DNA of 64,000 bases from Bacteroides sp. GTDB lineage: Bacteria; Bacillota; Clostridia; Oscillospirales; Acutalibacteraceae. Shown piece by piece: positions 18,817 to 27,772 of this stretch. The translations under genes were made by a program, and so were the position numbers. The DNA lies in contig JAMPEQ010000005.1 of assembly GCA_023665085.1 (NCBI GenBank), forward strand, positions 1 to 64,000. The letters run 5' to 3'. Position 1 is the stretch's first letter; every line of letters starts with the position of its first letter. Under the pieces are notes generated by a model. It did not search any database and was not told the DNA's origin. It was given only the letters and a program-made list of their open reading frames with translations.

Positions 18817-19634
18817 TACAGATTATTTCTTGCCCAGTGGAAAAGATACTGCTGAGCAATTCCTCCTATTCCGTTAAAACATTCGGGAAGTCCGTTTGGA
18901 TAATGCTCCATAACACGCTTCATCCACACATCAACAGGAAAAGCATCATAAAATCCAAAGCCGAAAAGCAGTGCACAATTAGCCACCTTGATACCTACCC
19001 CATAGATATTAAGAAGCTCCTTGCGTGCCTCCTCGAGAGAAAGATTTTTAATTTTTTCCAAATCTATCTGCCCTGATGCAACATCCTTGGCAAGCTTTTC
19101 AAGATACTTTGCCCTGTAACCTGTACCGAGAGCCTCAAAATCCTCAACAGTCAAATGGCTCAGTTTTTCTGCACCGGGAAAAGAATAGTAGCCGTCACGC
19201 ACCTCTTCGCCGTATGCTCTGCAAAGCCTGTCAATAATACCTTTAATACGCTTTATATTGTTTTGCTGACTGATAACAAATGAGCAAAGGGCTTCCCAGC
19301 TGTCCTGATTTAAAATACGTATTCCATAGTATTCATCAACAGTAGGTGCAATTAACTCATCCTGCTTGAGCGTATTGCAAATTTCAACATAATCCTTATT
19401 GAAGTCAAAATAATCATACCATATGTTTTCAAAATCCTCTTTAGCGGTGTCCTTAAATATAACAGTGTCACCGTCTTTTTTTATATTCAAAAAGACACCC
19501 TTTACAACACCGCACCAGCTGTTATCCGCCTGCTTCTGCCAGCGAAAAGCCTGACCGCAGTCAAGAGTAAGATCAAGATTAAGACATTTTACGTCACTGA
19601 CAATTACGTCACCGTTTTTATAATCAACTTTCAT
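18816..19634 (-). CDS. ogg: 8-oxoguanine DNA glycosylase (OGG1-type, HhH-GPD)
   Basis: A 272-residue bifunctional DNA glycosylase/AP lyase that excises 8-oxoguanine. The N-terminal OGG_N domain (about 1-110) includes DLTLDCGQAFRWQ. The HhH-GPD domain carries the helix-hairpin-helix YGVGIKVANCALLF with catalytic K216 and the essential Asp of FPVDVW (D235). Length and order match clostridial Ogg. It is the first gene of a two-gene operon with ylmH. Upstream, bases 19635-20027 are A+T-rich and hold hairpins of the AAAACTAAAA type but nothing I can name. Confidence 0.92.
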   Translation of the reverse strand: MKVDYKNGDVIVSDVKCLNLDLTLDCGQAFRWQKQADNSWCGVVKGVFLNIKKDGDTVIFKDTAKEDFENIWYDYFDFNKDYVEICNTLKQDELIAPTVDEYYGIRILNQDSWEALCSFVISQQNNIKRIKGIIDRLCRAYGEEVRDGYYSFPGAEKLSHLTVEDFEALGTGYRAKYLEKLAKDVASGQIDLEKIKNLSLEEARKELLNIYGVGIKVANCALLFGFGFYDAFPVDVWMKRVMEHYPNGLPECFNGIGGIAQQYLFHWARNNL

Positions 19635-20039
19635 ATTTTAAGCATCCTCTAATCGACATTTTTCTTACATAGAGTATAACATTATTTTGTCAATAGTAAA
19701 AGTGAAAAATAGCAGATTTCACAAAAAATTATGTCAATTTTGTAACCTTTGAAATTGTTAAAAACTATGTGTAAACTTATGAAAACTAAAACTTTAAGCT
19801 TTAATTTTTAGTTTTCAACAGCGAAAAATGCGGGTATACAGGCATATTATTGCAATTTTTCAACATCTTCAACAGAGTTTTCCACATAAAATTGCGGAAA
19901 ACTTAAATATACACTTTGTTATACTTAATGCTTGTCAAGTTAAATTTATTAATAAAAATAACCAAAATTCAACAATATAATTAAGGTATATTTTTTGACT
20001 TAATTTCCTACACTAATTGTATAAATTTTGAAAGGAAAA

Positions 20040-20315
20040 ATGGTAATAATGATAAAGGGAGTAAGCAAGCAAATACTAGAGGTAACAAATACCGAAAATC
20101 CATATTTTGAGAAAATTATTTTTTTCGTTAAGCCTGAGTATAAGAACGAGGACAGAAACCGGCTTCAGCAGGAGGCTGAAAGGCTGGCTCTTACTGCTCA
20201 GAAGCCTCCGAAGCTTAAGCTTTCCAAAAAAAAGGTGCTAAGAGTTGTTTTGAATTCAGCACTTTTTACTATGGCAGGCTTTGCCATATCATATATTATT
20301 ACAACATTTTTATAG
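20040..20315 (+). CDS. small tail-anchored membrane protein upstream of SleB hydrolase
   Basis: A protein of about 91 residues, not recognised as a named family. The first half (VSKQILEVTNTENPYFEKII) is soluble, followed by a charged region KLKLSKKKVLR and a single C-terminal membrane helix (VVLNSALFTMAGFAISYIIT). Two ATGs are possible, 20040 and 20049; AAAGGA at 20031-20036 favours either only moderately, and I chose 20040. The gene ends 16 bases before the SleB-like hydrolase gene and shares its transcript, so it may be a sporulation or cell-wall partner of that enzyme. Topology suggests a cytoplasmic head held at the membrane. Confidence 0.7.
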   Translation: MVIMIKGVSKQILEVTNTENPYFEKIIFFVKPEYKNEDRNRLQQEAERLALTAQKPPKLKLSKKKVLRVVLNSALFTMAGFAISYIITTFL

Positions 20316-20331
20316 GAAAGGACTTGACTTT

Positions 20332-21036
20332 ATGACAGTATACAAAGCATTCAGAAACTTTTTTATCACCTGCATTGTTTTTGCAGTTATTATCTGCTCA
20401 GCAGGTGTGGGAACAGTTGCATGGGCAATCAGCAGAAATGAAAACAGCACCTATGCAGTATCAAAATACGGTTCAACAGGAAACGAAGTTAAATCTATTC
20501 AGCGCAAGCTCAGCTCGCTTGGATATTACAACGGCTCAATTGACGGTATTTACGGCACTCAAACAAAAAACGCAGTAACTGCCTTTCAGCGAAACTGCGG
20601 AATAACAGCTGACGGTATCTGCGGCAACCAGACACTGCTCTATCTCGGTCTGGGAGGCAGTACAAGCAACAGTACAAATTATTCAAGCTCCGATATTGAA
20701 CTGCTGGCAAAAGTAATCAGTGCGGAGGCACGAGGAGAAAGCTATGAGGGACAGGTAGCTGTAGGGGCAGTAATCCTCAACAGAGTAAAACATCCGTCCT
20801 TTCCTGACAGCATAAGCGGTGTAATCTATCAGAAAGGTGCTTTTTCCTGTGTAAATGATTCTAACTGGTATGCAGAAGTAGCAGCATCGGCAAAAAGAGC
20901 AGCTACAGATGCACTGAACGGATGGGATCCATCCGGCGGAGCAATTTACTATTATAACGCGAAAAAGACAAATGATTCATTTATGCATTCACGTCCCGTG
21001 CTTAAGGTAATCGGTGACCATCGTTTTTGCTCTTGA
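20332..21036 (+). CDS. sleB: SleB-like spore cortex / cell wall hydrolase
   Basis: A 234-residue secreted peptidoglycan hydrolase. An N-terminal membrane segment or signal peptide (residues 9-32) is followed by a PG_binding_1 domain (about 46-106: STGNEVKSIQRKLSSLGYY and GSIDGIYGTQTKNAVTAFQ) and a Hydrolase_2 catalytic domain (about 120-234) with AEARGE (E132, the likely catalytic Glu), VILNRVKHPSFP and NDSNWY. This is the architecture of SleB, a lytic transglycosylase of spore cortex, and of SleB-like vegetative enzymes. ATG 20332 is chosen for GGAAAGGA at 20315-20322; the earlier in-frame ATG lies inside the upstream gene. A strong terminator follows. Confidence 0.88.
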   Translation: MTVYKAFRNFFITCIVFAVIICSAGVGTVAWAISRNENSTYAVSKYGSTGNEVKSIQRKLSSLGYYNGSIDGIYGTQTKNAVTAFQRNCGITADGICGNQTLLYLGLGGSTSNSTNYSSSDIELLAKVISAEARGESYEGQVAVGAVILNRVKHPSFPDSISGVIYQKGAFSCVNDSNWYAEVAASAKRAATDALNGWDPSGGAIYYYNAKKTNDSFMHSRPVLKVIGDHRFCS

Positions 21037-21047
21037 TCAAAAAGCAC

Positions 21048-21086
21048 AAAATGCCGTTTGAGTTATAATCTCAAACGGCATTTTTA
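21048..21086. terminator. terminator between SleB gene and the iol operon
   Basis: AAAATGCCGTTTGAG / CTCAAACGGCATTTTT hairpin with T-tract on the plus strand and A-tract for the opposite direction; it serves both convergent units. Confidence 0.88.
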
Positions 21087-21100
21087 TATTTCAGTTCCTA

Positions 21101-22000
21101 TTACAGTCCTGTATTTTCAGCAATATATTTGCGTGCCTTTACAGCATACTCAAATGGATTTGCCTTTGCAGGATCCTGCTCAGCCTCAACAACAACCCAG
21201 CCTTCATAATCATTCTCTGCAAGAATATCGAAGATAGGCTTGAAGTCAACATCACCGTCACCGGGAACGGTAAACACACCTGCTCTTACAGCATCAAGAA
21301 AAGACATATGCTCAGGTACAACCTGATTGTTATAAACATCAAGGCGAACATCCTTAAGATGAACATGCTTTACTCTGTTTACATATTTCTTAAGAACAGG
21401 AACAGGATCAATACCTGCAAATGTAAGATGACCTGAATCGAAAAGAAGATATACCAAATCAGGATCTGTCATTTCCATAAGCTTATCGATTTCTTCTACA
21501 GTCTGAACACCTGTTCCCATATGATGATGAACTGTGAAATACATGCCCTTGCTTTTAGCATAAGCACCCATTTCGTTAAATCCCTTTGCAACAATTTCCC
21601 ACTGCTCATCAGTGTAATATGGCTTTTCATCAAGGATTGACTTATCAAGACAGCCCTGAATTGAATTGCCCTGCTCTGATGCACCTATAACCTTTGCACC
21701 CAGCTTATAAAGCTTATCACAATGAGCCTTGAAAGCCTCAATAGTTTCTTCATAAGGCTTTGAAGTAAGATATGACGAAAACCATGCGTTGCAGATTTGA
21801 AGTCCTCTTATGTCAAGATAAGGCTTTAATACATCAGGATCAGCAGGATATTTATTGCCGATTTCAGATCCCTTAAAGCCTGCAAGAGCCATTTCGCTTA
21901 TGCACTGCTCAAAGGTGTTTTCTGCACCAAGGTCAGTCATATCATCATTAGTCCATCCGATTGGTGCAATAGCAAGTTTTACTTTGTTTGAATCAAGCAT
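21101..22000 (-). CDS. iolE: inosose dehydratase-like protein (IolE)
   Basis: A 299-residue TIM-barrel protein of the xylose isomerase-like superfamily. It matches IolE, which dehydrates scyllo-inosose to 3D-trihydroxycyclohexane-1,2-dione: N-terminal [14 protein letters not shown], then [39 protein letters not shown] and the C-terminal VVVEAEQDP. The start at 22000 follows AAAGG at 22011-22015. It is the last gene of an iolG-iolD-iolE operon on the minus strand. Metal-ligand Glu/His positions of the family appear present. Confidence 0.88.
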   Translation of the reverse strand: MLDSNKVKLAIAPIGWTNDDMTDLGAENTFEQCISEMALAGFKGSEIGNKYPADPDVLKPYLDIRGLQICNAWFSSYLTSKPYEETIEAFKAHCDKLYKLGAKVIGASEQGNSIQGCLDKSILDEKPYYTDEQWEIVAKGFNEMGAYAKSKGMYFTVHHHMGTGVQTVEEIDKLMEMTDPDLVYLLFDSGHLTFAGIDPVPVLKKYVNRVKHVHLKDVRLDVYNNQVVPEHMSFLDAVRAGVFTVPGDGDVDFKPIFDILAENDYEGWVVVEAEQDPAKANPFEYAVKARKYIAENTGL

Positions 22001-22072
22001 TTTTATATTACCTTTCAAGTTTTATTAATTTTTTCGGTAATGCCAGTGACATTATACTCTGCATTTCAACTT

Positions 22073-23926
22073 TTAATAATCAAATGTATCTTTGATATGA
22101 GCCTGCATATCCTCATATGCAGCAGCTACAGTTTCGCTCTTTGATACTTCGGCAACACCGACTCTCCACCATGACCCAAAGCCGGGTGTCATTGTCTTAG
22201 GCAGTACTTTAATATCAAAAAGACAAGGAAGAGTCTGCTTAGAAGCATCCTCTAAAGCAGCACGAAGCTCATCAGATGTACGGCAGGTGTAACCCTTTGC
22301 ACCATAGCCTTCTGCAATTTTTGCAAAATCAACTGCAATTTCGTCGCCGTCAAGCATACCTGTCTGAGCATTTCTTGCTCTGAAAACAGTTCCGAAGGTA
22401 TCTGTGCCCTGATTGTTCTGCAGGTTTTCAATACATCCCCATCCCATATTATCAAACAGGCATACGTTAATTTTCAGTCCTTCCTGAACAGCAGTATAGA
22501 GCTCACTGTGTCCCATAAGGAAAGAACCGTCACCGCAGAAAGTATAAACCTCTGACTCTGGCTTAGCAAGCTTTGCACCGAGAGCGCCGTTTACTTCGTA
22601 ACCCATATTTGAATATCCGTATTCCATATGATATGTACCTCTGTCCTTTGGTCTGAACAGTCTCTGCATATCACCGGGAAGTGAGCCTGCTGAACCGAGA
22701 GCAATTGCATCATCAGCCATGAATTCATTGATTATACCAAGAGCAAGAGTCTGATTGAGTCCTCCCTCAAGCTCTGTTGAATAGTATTCGTCAACAATTG
22801 CATCCCACTCTGCTTTAGCGTCACGGATTTCATCGGTATATTCTGTCTTATACCCGTCACAAGCATCAATAAGAGCTGTAACAGTCTCCTTAGCATCTGC
22901 AACAATTGCCTCTGCATCCATTTTATATGCATCAAACGGGCAGATATTTATACCGAGAACCTTTCTGTCCTCATTAAACAGCCATTTGGAAGATGTGGTA
23001 AAATCTGAAAACCTTGTGCCGACACCGATAACAAGATCAGCATCCCTTGCAATAACATTTGCAGCCTTACCGCCTGTTACACCAATACCGCCGAGATTGA
23101 GCGGATGCTTCCAGTCAATAATGCCTTTACCCGCCTGTGTTTCGCTGATAGGAATATTATATTTTTCTGCAAATTCAATAAGCTCTTTTTCAGCACCGCT
23201 GTATCTTACACCGCCGCCGCATACGATAATAGGCTTTTTAGCAGATTTAACTGCTTTAACAGCTCTTTCGAGCTGAGATGCAGAAACAGGTCTTCTGTCC
23301 ATATGCCAAACACGCTTTGCAAGAAAATGATCAGGATAATCATAAGCCTCGCCCTCAACATCCTGAGGCATCGCAAGGCAGACTGCACCTGTATCAGCAG
23401 GATCAGTAAGCACTCTCATAGCGTTGATACAAGCCGTCATAAGCTGTTCAGGTCTGTTAATTCTGTCAAAATAATGGCATACGCCCTTAAAAGCATCTGT
23501 TACTGTTCTGCCGTAGTTATCAAAAAATTCTGCCTGCTGTAAAACAGGATCAGGCTGGCGGCAGGCAAATGTATCACCGGGGAGAACAAGCAGAGGAATT
23601 CTGTTTGCAGTTGCACATCCGCAGGCTGTAACCATATTTGTTGCACCCGGACCGATAGATGATACGCATGGAATAATAGCCTTTCTGTCCATCTGCTTAG
23701 CATATGCAACAGCGGCGAGAGCCATGTTCTGCTCATTTTTGCCCTGATAGAACTTAAGATTGTGACCACCCTGCTCCAAAGCCTGACCTACGCCGACTAC
23801 ACAGCCATGACCGAAGATACCGAAAATACCCTCTACAAACTTGGTTTCTACACCATCACACTCTATATACTGATTGTCAAGGAACTGAACAAGTGCCTGT
23901 GACATTGTAAGTCTTGTTCGTTTCAT
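22073..23926 (-). CDS. iolD: 3D-trihydroxycyclohexane-1,2-dione hydrolase (IolD), ThDP-dependent
   Basis: A 617-residue thiamine-diphosphate enzyme that opens the ring of the diketo-inositol to 5-deoxy-glucuronate. N-terminal segments VEGIFGIFGHG and FYQGKNEQNMA, the central domain GIGVTGGKAANVIARDADLVIGVGTRFSDF, and the ThDP motif CGDGSFLMGHSELYTAVQEG...NVCLFDNMGWGCI are visible. Length is typical of IolD. It follows iolG after 19 bases with a GAGG site and precedes iolE by about 70 bases. The following step of the pathway (IolB isomerase) and the kinase and aldolase are not in the window. Confidence 0.93.
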   Translation of the reverse strand: MKRTRLTMSQALVQFLDNQYIECDGVETKFVEGIFGIFGHGCVVGVGQALEQGGHNLKFYQGKNEQNMALAAVAYAKQMDRKAIIPCVSSIGPGATNMVTACGCATANRIPLLVLPGDTFACRQPDPVLQQAEFFDNYGRTVTDAFKGVCHYFDRINRPEQLMTACINAMRVLTDPADTGAVCLAMPQDVEGEAYDYPDHFLAKRVWHMDRRPVSASQLERAVKAVKSAKKPIIVCGGGVRYSGAEKELIEFAEKYNIPISETQAGKGIIDWKHPLNLGGIGVTGGKAANVIARDADLVIGVGTRFSDFTTSSKWLFNEDRKVLGINICPFDAYKMDAEAIVADAKETVTALIDACDGYKTEYTDEIRDAKAEWDAIVDEYYSTELEGGLNQTLALGIINEFMADDAIALGSAGSLPGDMQRLFRPKDRGTYHMEYGYSNMGYEVNGALGAKLAKPESEVYTFCGDGSFLMGHSELYTAVQEGLKINVCLFDNMGWGCIENLQNNQGTDTFGTVFRARNAQTGMLDGDEIAVDFAKIAEGYGAKGYTCRTSDELRAALEDASKQTLPCLFDIKVLPKTMTPGFGSWWRVGVAEVSKSETVAAAYEDMQAHIKDTFDY

Positions 23927-23945
23927 ACTGTCAACCTCTTCTTAA

Positions 23946-24959
23946 TTAGCATTCAATTTCTGCAAGCTTAACAGGTCTGTTTTCTGCAACTGATTTCTTT
24001 GCTGCAAGACCAAGGCGAAGAGCCTCAAGACCGTCATATACAGTAGTCTTTGTTTCTTTATCATTAAGCACACAGTCAATAAACTCTGTCATTTCGTCAG
24101 TAAAGGACTGCATATATCTCTCAAGGAAGAAGTAAAGAGGCTTGTCAGTAACTGCACCGTTTTCATCCATGAATTCAACGTTGGTAGGAGTGTCGTTAGA
24201 AGCACTTGCCTGACCTTTTTTACCGAACACCTCAAGTCTCTGATCATAGCCGTAAGCAGCCTTACGGCAGTTATCGATAACACCGATTGCACCGCTCTTA
24301 AATTTAAGAGCCACAAGAGCTGTGTCAACGTCGCCTGCTTCACCGATTGCAGAATCAACTGTTACAGCAGCGTTGGCATAAACCTCTTCAACCTCACCGC
24401 CGATAAAACGTGCCATATCAAAATCATGTACAGTCATATCAAGGAAGATACCGCCTGATACCTTAACATAGGCAATCGGAGGTGGTTCAGGATCACGTGA
24501 TGTAATTTTAATTGTCTGAAGTTCACCGATTTTGCCCTTGTTTGCAAGATCCTTAATAGTCGCAAAGTTGTGGTCATAACGGCGGTTAAAGCCGATCTGA
24601 AGCTTTACACCTGCCTCATTTACAGCATCAATAACAGCCTTAATCTTTGCAATTGTCAAATCAACAGGCTTTTCACAGAAGATGTGCTTGCCTGCCTTTG
24701 CAGCCTCAATTGCGATATCTGCATGTGTATCTGTTGATGAACAGATAAGCACTGCTTTAATCTCAGGATTATTCAGAATCTCATGATAATCCTCATACCA
24801 ATTTGGGATACCTAATTCTTCAGCAACCTTCTTTGCGCCATCTGCATAAATATCAGAAACAGCAACAATTTCAGCCTGAGGAATATGGTATGTAATTGAC
24901 TTTGCATGCACCTGTCCGATACGACCGGCACCGATAATGCCAACCTTAAGCTTTTCCAT
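23946..24959 (-). CDS. iolG: inositol 2-dehydrogenase (IolG)
   Basis: A 337-residue GFO/IDH/MocA oxidoreductase that oxidises myo-inositol to scyllo-inosose with NAD. The Rossmann motif GIIGAGRIGQVHA opens the protein, EKPVD (catalytic Lys region) lies near residue 97, and the C-terminal domain has SGGIFLDMTVHDFDMARF with the Asp/His of the active site. First gene of the iolG-iolD-iolE operon, start set by GAGAGGTAAAATAAT. Neighbouring iolD and iolE make inositol the likely substrate rather than another sugar. Confidence 0.9.
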   Translation of the reverse strand: MEKLKVGIIGAGRIGQVHAKSITYHIPQAEIVAVSDIYADGAKKVAEELGIPNWYEDYHEILNNPEIKAVLICSSTDTHADIAIEAAKAGKHIFCEKPVDLTIAKIKAVIDAVNEAGVKLQIGFNRRYDHNFATIKDLANKGKIGELQTIKITSRDPEPPPIAYVKVSGGIFLDMTVHDFDMARFIGGEVEEVYANAAVTVDSAIGEAGDVDTALVALKFKSGAIGVIDNCRKAAYGYDQRLEVFGKKGQASASNDTPTNVEFMDENGAVTDKPLYFFLERYMQSFTDEMTEFIDCVLNDKETKTTVYDGLEALRLGLAAKKSVAENRPVKLAEIEC

Positions 24960-25098
24960 ATTATTTTACCTCTCAAAATAAATTTTATTTCATCAGCCAT
25001 TCAGCTAATTATCAAAATCCATCTTATCACATTATATTTAATAATTCAATAATAAATAGACACAGAAAATAAATATTTTTTATATAGTATTAATAAAG

Positions 25099-25127
25099 TT
25101 GCAATAGTGTAAAAATATATGTATAAT
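25099..25127 (+). promoter_or_regulatory. promoter for the TSCPD/glycosidase unit
   Basis: TTGCAA at 25099-25104, 17-base spacer, TATAAT at 25122-25127, 37 bases before the ATG at 25164. Confidence 0.65.
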
Positions 25128-25163
25128 ATAATTTAACTTATATTATTCGGAGGAAATAAAACA

Positions 25164-25418
25164 ATGAAGTATACATTCACTCCTGCCGGAGTTTGTTCAA
25201 GACAAATTTCTATTGAAATCAATGATGATGAAACTATTAAGGATATACAGTTCATAGGTGGATGCAACGGCAATCTTCAGGGTATTTCTGCTCTTGCAAA
25301 AGGCAGAACAATGGATGAGGTTATAGCTGTGCTCAAAGGTATAAACTGCAATTTCAAGGGCACATCCTGCCCTGACCAGCTGGCACGCGCACTTGAAGAA
25401 ATCAAGGAAGAATTTTAA
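25164..25418 (+). CDS. TSCPD domain protein (TIGR03905 type)
   Basis: An 84-residue protein consisting of one TSCPD domain, named for the C-terminal motif that appears here as GTSCPDQLARAL. N-terminal YTFTPAGVCSRQISIEI and FIGGCNGNLQGISALAKGR are typical of the stand-alone TIGR03905 family. The domain also occurs at the C-terminus of class II ribonucleotide reductases, where its Cys may take part in redox chemistry; the role of the stand-alone form is unknown. It is followed after 15 bases by the glycosidase gene and may be co-transcribed with it. Confidence 0.88.
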   Translation: MKYTFTPAGVCSRQISIEINDDETIKDIQFIGGCNGNLQGISALAKGRTMDEVIAVLKGINCNFKGTSCPDQLARALEEIKEEF

Positions 25419-25433
25419 TTAAGGAGTCCGATT

Positions 25434-27770
25434 ATGTTCAGATTGGAAAGTAAAATTTTACAGCGTGAATTCAAAGTGCACGAGGGCACGCTGTACGCTT
25501 CGCAAATAAGAAACACTTTATCAAAAATGGATTTTATTCCTGACGGAAACAGTGTTGAATTTTCCTTTCATTTTACAGACGGAACAGAGTTTTCCTCAAA
25601 AGGATTAACTGTCGCCGAAGAACAGCAGGAGGATGGAAAGCTGTCCTTTACCTTCAATGAATGCGAGGGAATTACCGTTACTATGTCCTTCTGGGCAGGT
25701 GAAGACGGCAATACGCTGAAAAAGCAGATTTCCTTTGTGCAAAACAATACAAAGGTAATTGATTATATTATGCTTGAGCATATAGGAATAATCAATTCAA
25801 CCGCACACTTCTGCGTGCCTATGGATATTGAGGGCACAGAGCTGTCAGGATATCATTCTGCTTTGGGACAGCCGTTTTATATTGACAGTCTGTTTTTCGG
25901 ATGTGAATTTCCTGCAACCGAAAATAATATTGTTTATGGTATCGGTCATGTTAAATACTACTTAGGCAAGGTTATCGACGGCAGATACGACTGCCCTGTT
26001 ACTGTTGTGGGCGGTGCAAAAAGCAGTATGCTTGTTGATGTGCAAAAAGCTTTTTATGATTATATAGACTGCATTGCTGCTCCAAATGATTTCAGACTGC
26101 AGTACAACAGCTGGTATGATCACATGCTTAATATTGACGCCGACAATATTGAACGTTCATTTTTTGAAATCGAAAAGCACTTGTCAAAATGCGGTGTTCC
26201 GCCTATTGACGCATATGTTATTGATGACGGCTGGAACAACTACAAAAGCAGCTTCTGGTCTTTCAATAAAAAATTTCCTAACAAGCTTTATGATGTCACA
26301 CAAATGACAAACCAGCTTAATTCATCCTTTGGATTATGGCTCGGTCCAAGAGGCGGATATAATTTTCAGGATAAATTTGCAAAGCGAATTGAAAAGAATG
26401 GTCTCGGTGCATACAATGCTCAGGCAAGAGACATCTGCATTGCCGATCAGGTTTATCAGGAAAATGCAGGGAAATTTCTTGTGTCAACAACAAAGGAATT
26501 TGATATAAATTACTGGAAGCTTGACGGCTTTTGCCTCAAACCATGCACCAGTGATAAGCATCAGCACATTACCGGCGGTGAAAATGATATGTACTATTTC
26601 ACTGAAATGTGGCAGGGCTGGATTGAAATATTAAAGAAAATCCGTGCCGTTAGAAACACTATAGGCAAGGATATATGGATTAACATGACCTGCTATGTTA
26701 ATCCGTCTCCATGGTGGCTTCAGTATGTAAACAGCATATGGCTTCAGAACAGCAGTGATATCGGCTTTGCAAAAAATCAGGAGAAGCAGACTCAGGCTGA
26801 TGCGGAAATCACTTACCGTGACGGCAGATATTACAACCTGCTGTGCACAAGAGCTGTTCAGCTTCCGCAGAAATACATCTACAATCACGAGCCAATCTAC
26901 GGCAGCTGTGCAAAGGTTAATTATACAGATGAGGAATTTGAAAAATATCTGTACTTCAATGCCTGCAGAGGTCAGGCTTTGAACGAACTTCATCTCAGCT
27001 ATTCAATGATGAACAAGTCAAAATGGCGCATACTGTCTAATGTAATTAATTGGCAGAAGCAGAATTTTGATATATTGAAAAATTCAAAATTCATCGGCGG
27101 AAATCCTGAAGAGAACAACATTTACGGCTATTTTTCATGGAATGAAGACGGGAACGGTGTTATCGCCCTCAGAAATCCTACAGATGAAAAGACCGCACTT
27201 ACACTTACCCTCAACAAGCTGATGGGATGCCCTGAAGACATGAAAAACATTCACAGATACAATGTTTTCAATGAGGCAAAAGAAAATTTTGACAGCTACT
27301 CATACAACGATAAAATTGATATTACTCTTAAGCCATTTGAAATTAAGGTAATTCAGTTCGGCAAAGAGGACAGAAGATACTATCCCGAAGCAACCACTGA
27401 TTTTACAATTTCATTTGATTATCACGGTGAAAAAGACATTGATATTGCTGAAAATGAGAATATTAAAATTGCAGTTAAAAACGGCAGAGTTTTTGCAAAG
27501 TGCGACACATGCGAGCTAAGCTCTGACACTATTATTGACGGCAACGAGCACAAAATCACCATCGTAAGAGAAAAGAATATGCTGTTAAAGCTGTATATCG
27601 ACAGACATCTTGACTGCTCAGGATATAACAAGGAAGCAAAGAAAAAGGTTTCTCTCACCTTTGACAGCAATTCAGAAAATATTACAGTATTTGAAAAAGC
27701 GACTCCTTATGATGAAATTATCACCCTTAAGGAAATACTGAGCAAATCAGGCAGAAGGAGAAATAAGTAA
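25434..27770 (+). CDS. cytoplasmic clan GH-D-like glycoside hydrolase (alpha-galactosidase-like)
   Basis: A 778-residue protein without a signal peptide. The centre looks like a (beta/alpha)8 barrel of clan GH-D: YNSWYD (about 224-229), AYVIDDGW (260-267) and YWKLDGF (360-366), where D364 sits at the position of the nucleophile in GH36/GH27 enzymes; D442 in SSDIGF is a candidate acid/base. The N-terminal 210 residues form a beta-rich domain and the C-terminal about 110 residues (from FTISFDYHG) look like a beta-sandwich. The sequence is too divergent for a sure substrate; alpha-galactoside or alpha-N-acetylgalactosaminide are guesses. The GPH sugar transporter two genes downstream supports intracellular use of an imported glycoside. 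Confidence 0.68.
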   Translation: MFRLESKILQREFKVHEGTLYASQIRNTLSKMDFIPDGNSVEFSFHFTDGTEFSSKGLTVAEEQQEDGKLSFTFNECEGITVTMSFWAGEDGNTLKKQISFVQNNTKVIDYIMLEHIGIINSTAHFCVPMDIEGTELSGYHSALGQPFYIDSLFFGCEFPATENNIVYGIGHVKYYLGKVIDGRYDCPVTVVGGAKSSMLVDVQKAFYDYIDCIAAPNDFRLQYNSWYDHMLNIDADNIERSFFEIEKHLSKCGVPPIDAYVIDDGWNNYKSSFWSFNKKFPNKLYDVTQMTNQLNSSFGLWLGPRGGYNFQDKFAKRIEKNGLGAYNAQARDICIADQVYQENAGKFLVSTTKEFDINYWKLDGFCLKPCTSDKHQHITGGENDMYYFTEMWQGWIEILKKIRAVRNTIGKDIWINMTCYVNPSPWWLQYVNSIWLQNSSDIGFAKNQEKQTQADAEITYRDGRYYNLLCTRAVQLPQKYIYNHEPIYGSCAKVNYTDEEFEKYLYFNACRGQALNELHLSYSMMNKSKWRILSNVINWQKQNFDILKNSKFIGGNPEENNIYGYFSWNEDGNGVIALRNPTDEKTALTLTLNKLMGCPEDMKNIHRYNVFNEAKENFDSYSYNDKIDITLKPFEIKVIQFGKEDRRYYPEATTDFTISFDYHGEKDIDIAENENIKIAVKNGRVFAKCDTCELSSDTIIDGNEHKITIVREKNMLLKLYIDRHLDCSGYNKEAKKKVSLTFDSNSENITVFEKATPYDEIITLKEILSKSGRRRNK

Positions 27771-27772
27771 TT

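Noticed and set aside
19635-20027. Possible replication origin with DnaA boxes
   Set aside because: Only one near match (TTTTCCACA at about 19879) and no dnaA, dnaN or recF nearby; the A+T richness is usual for spacers here.
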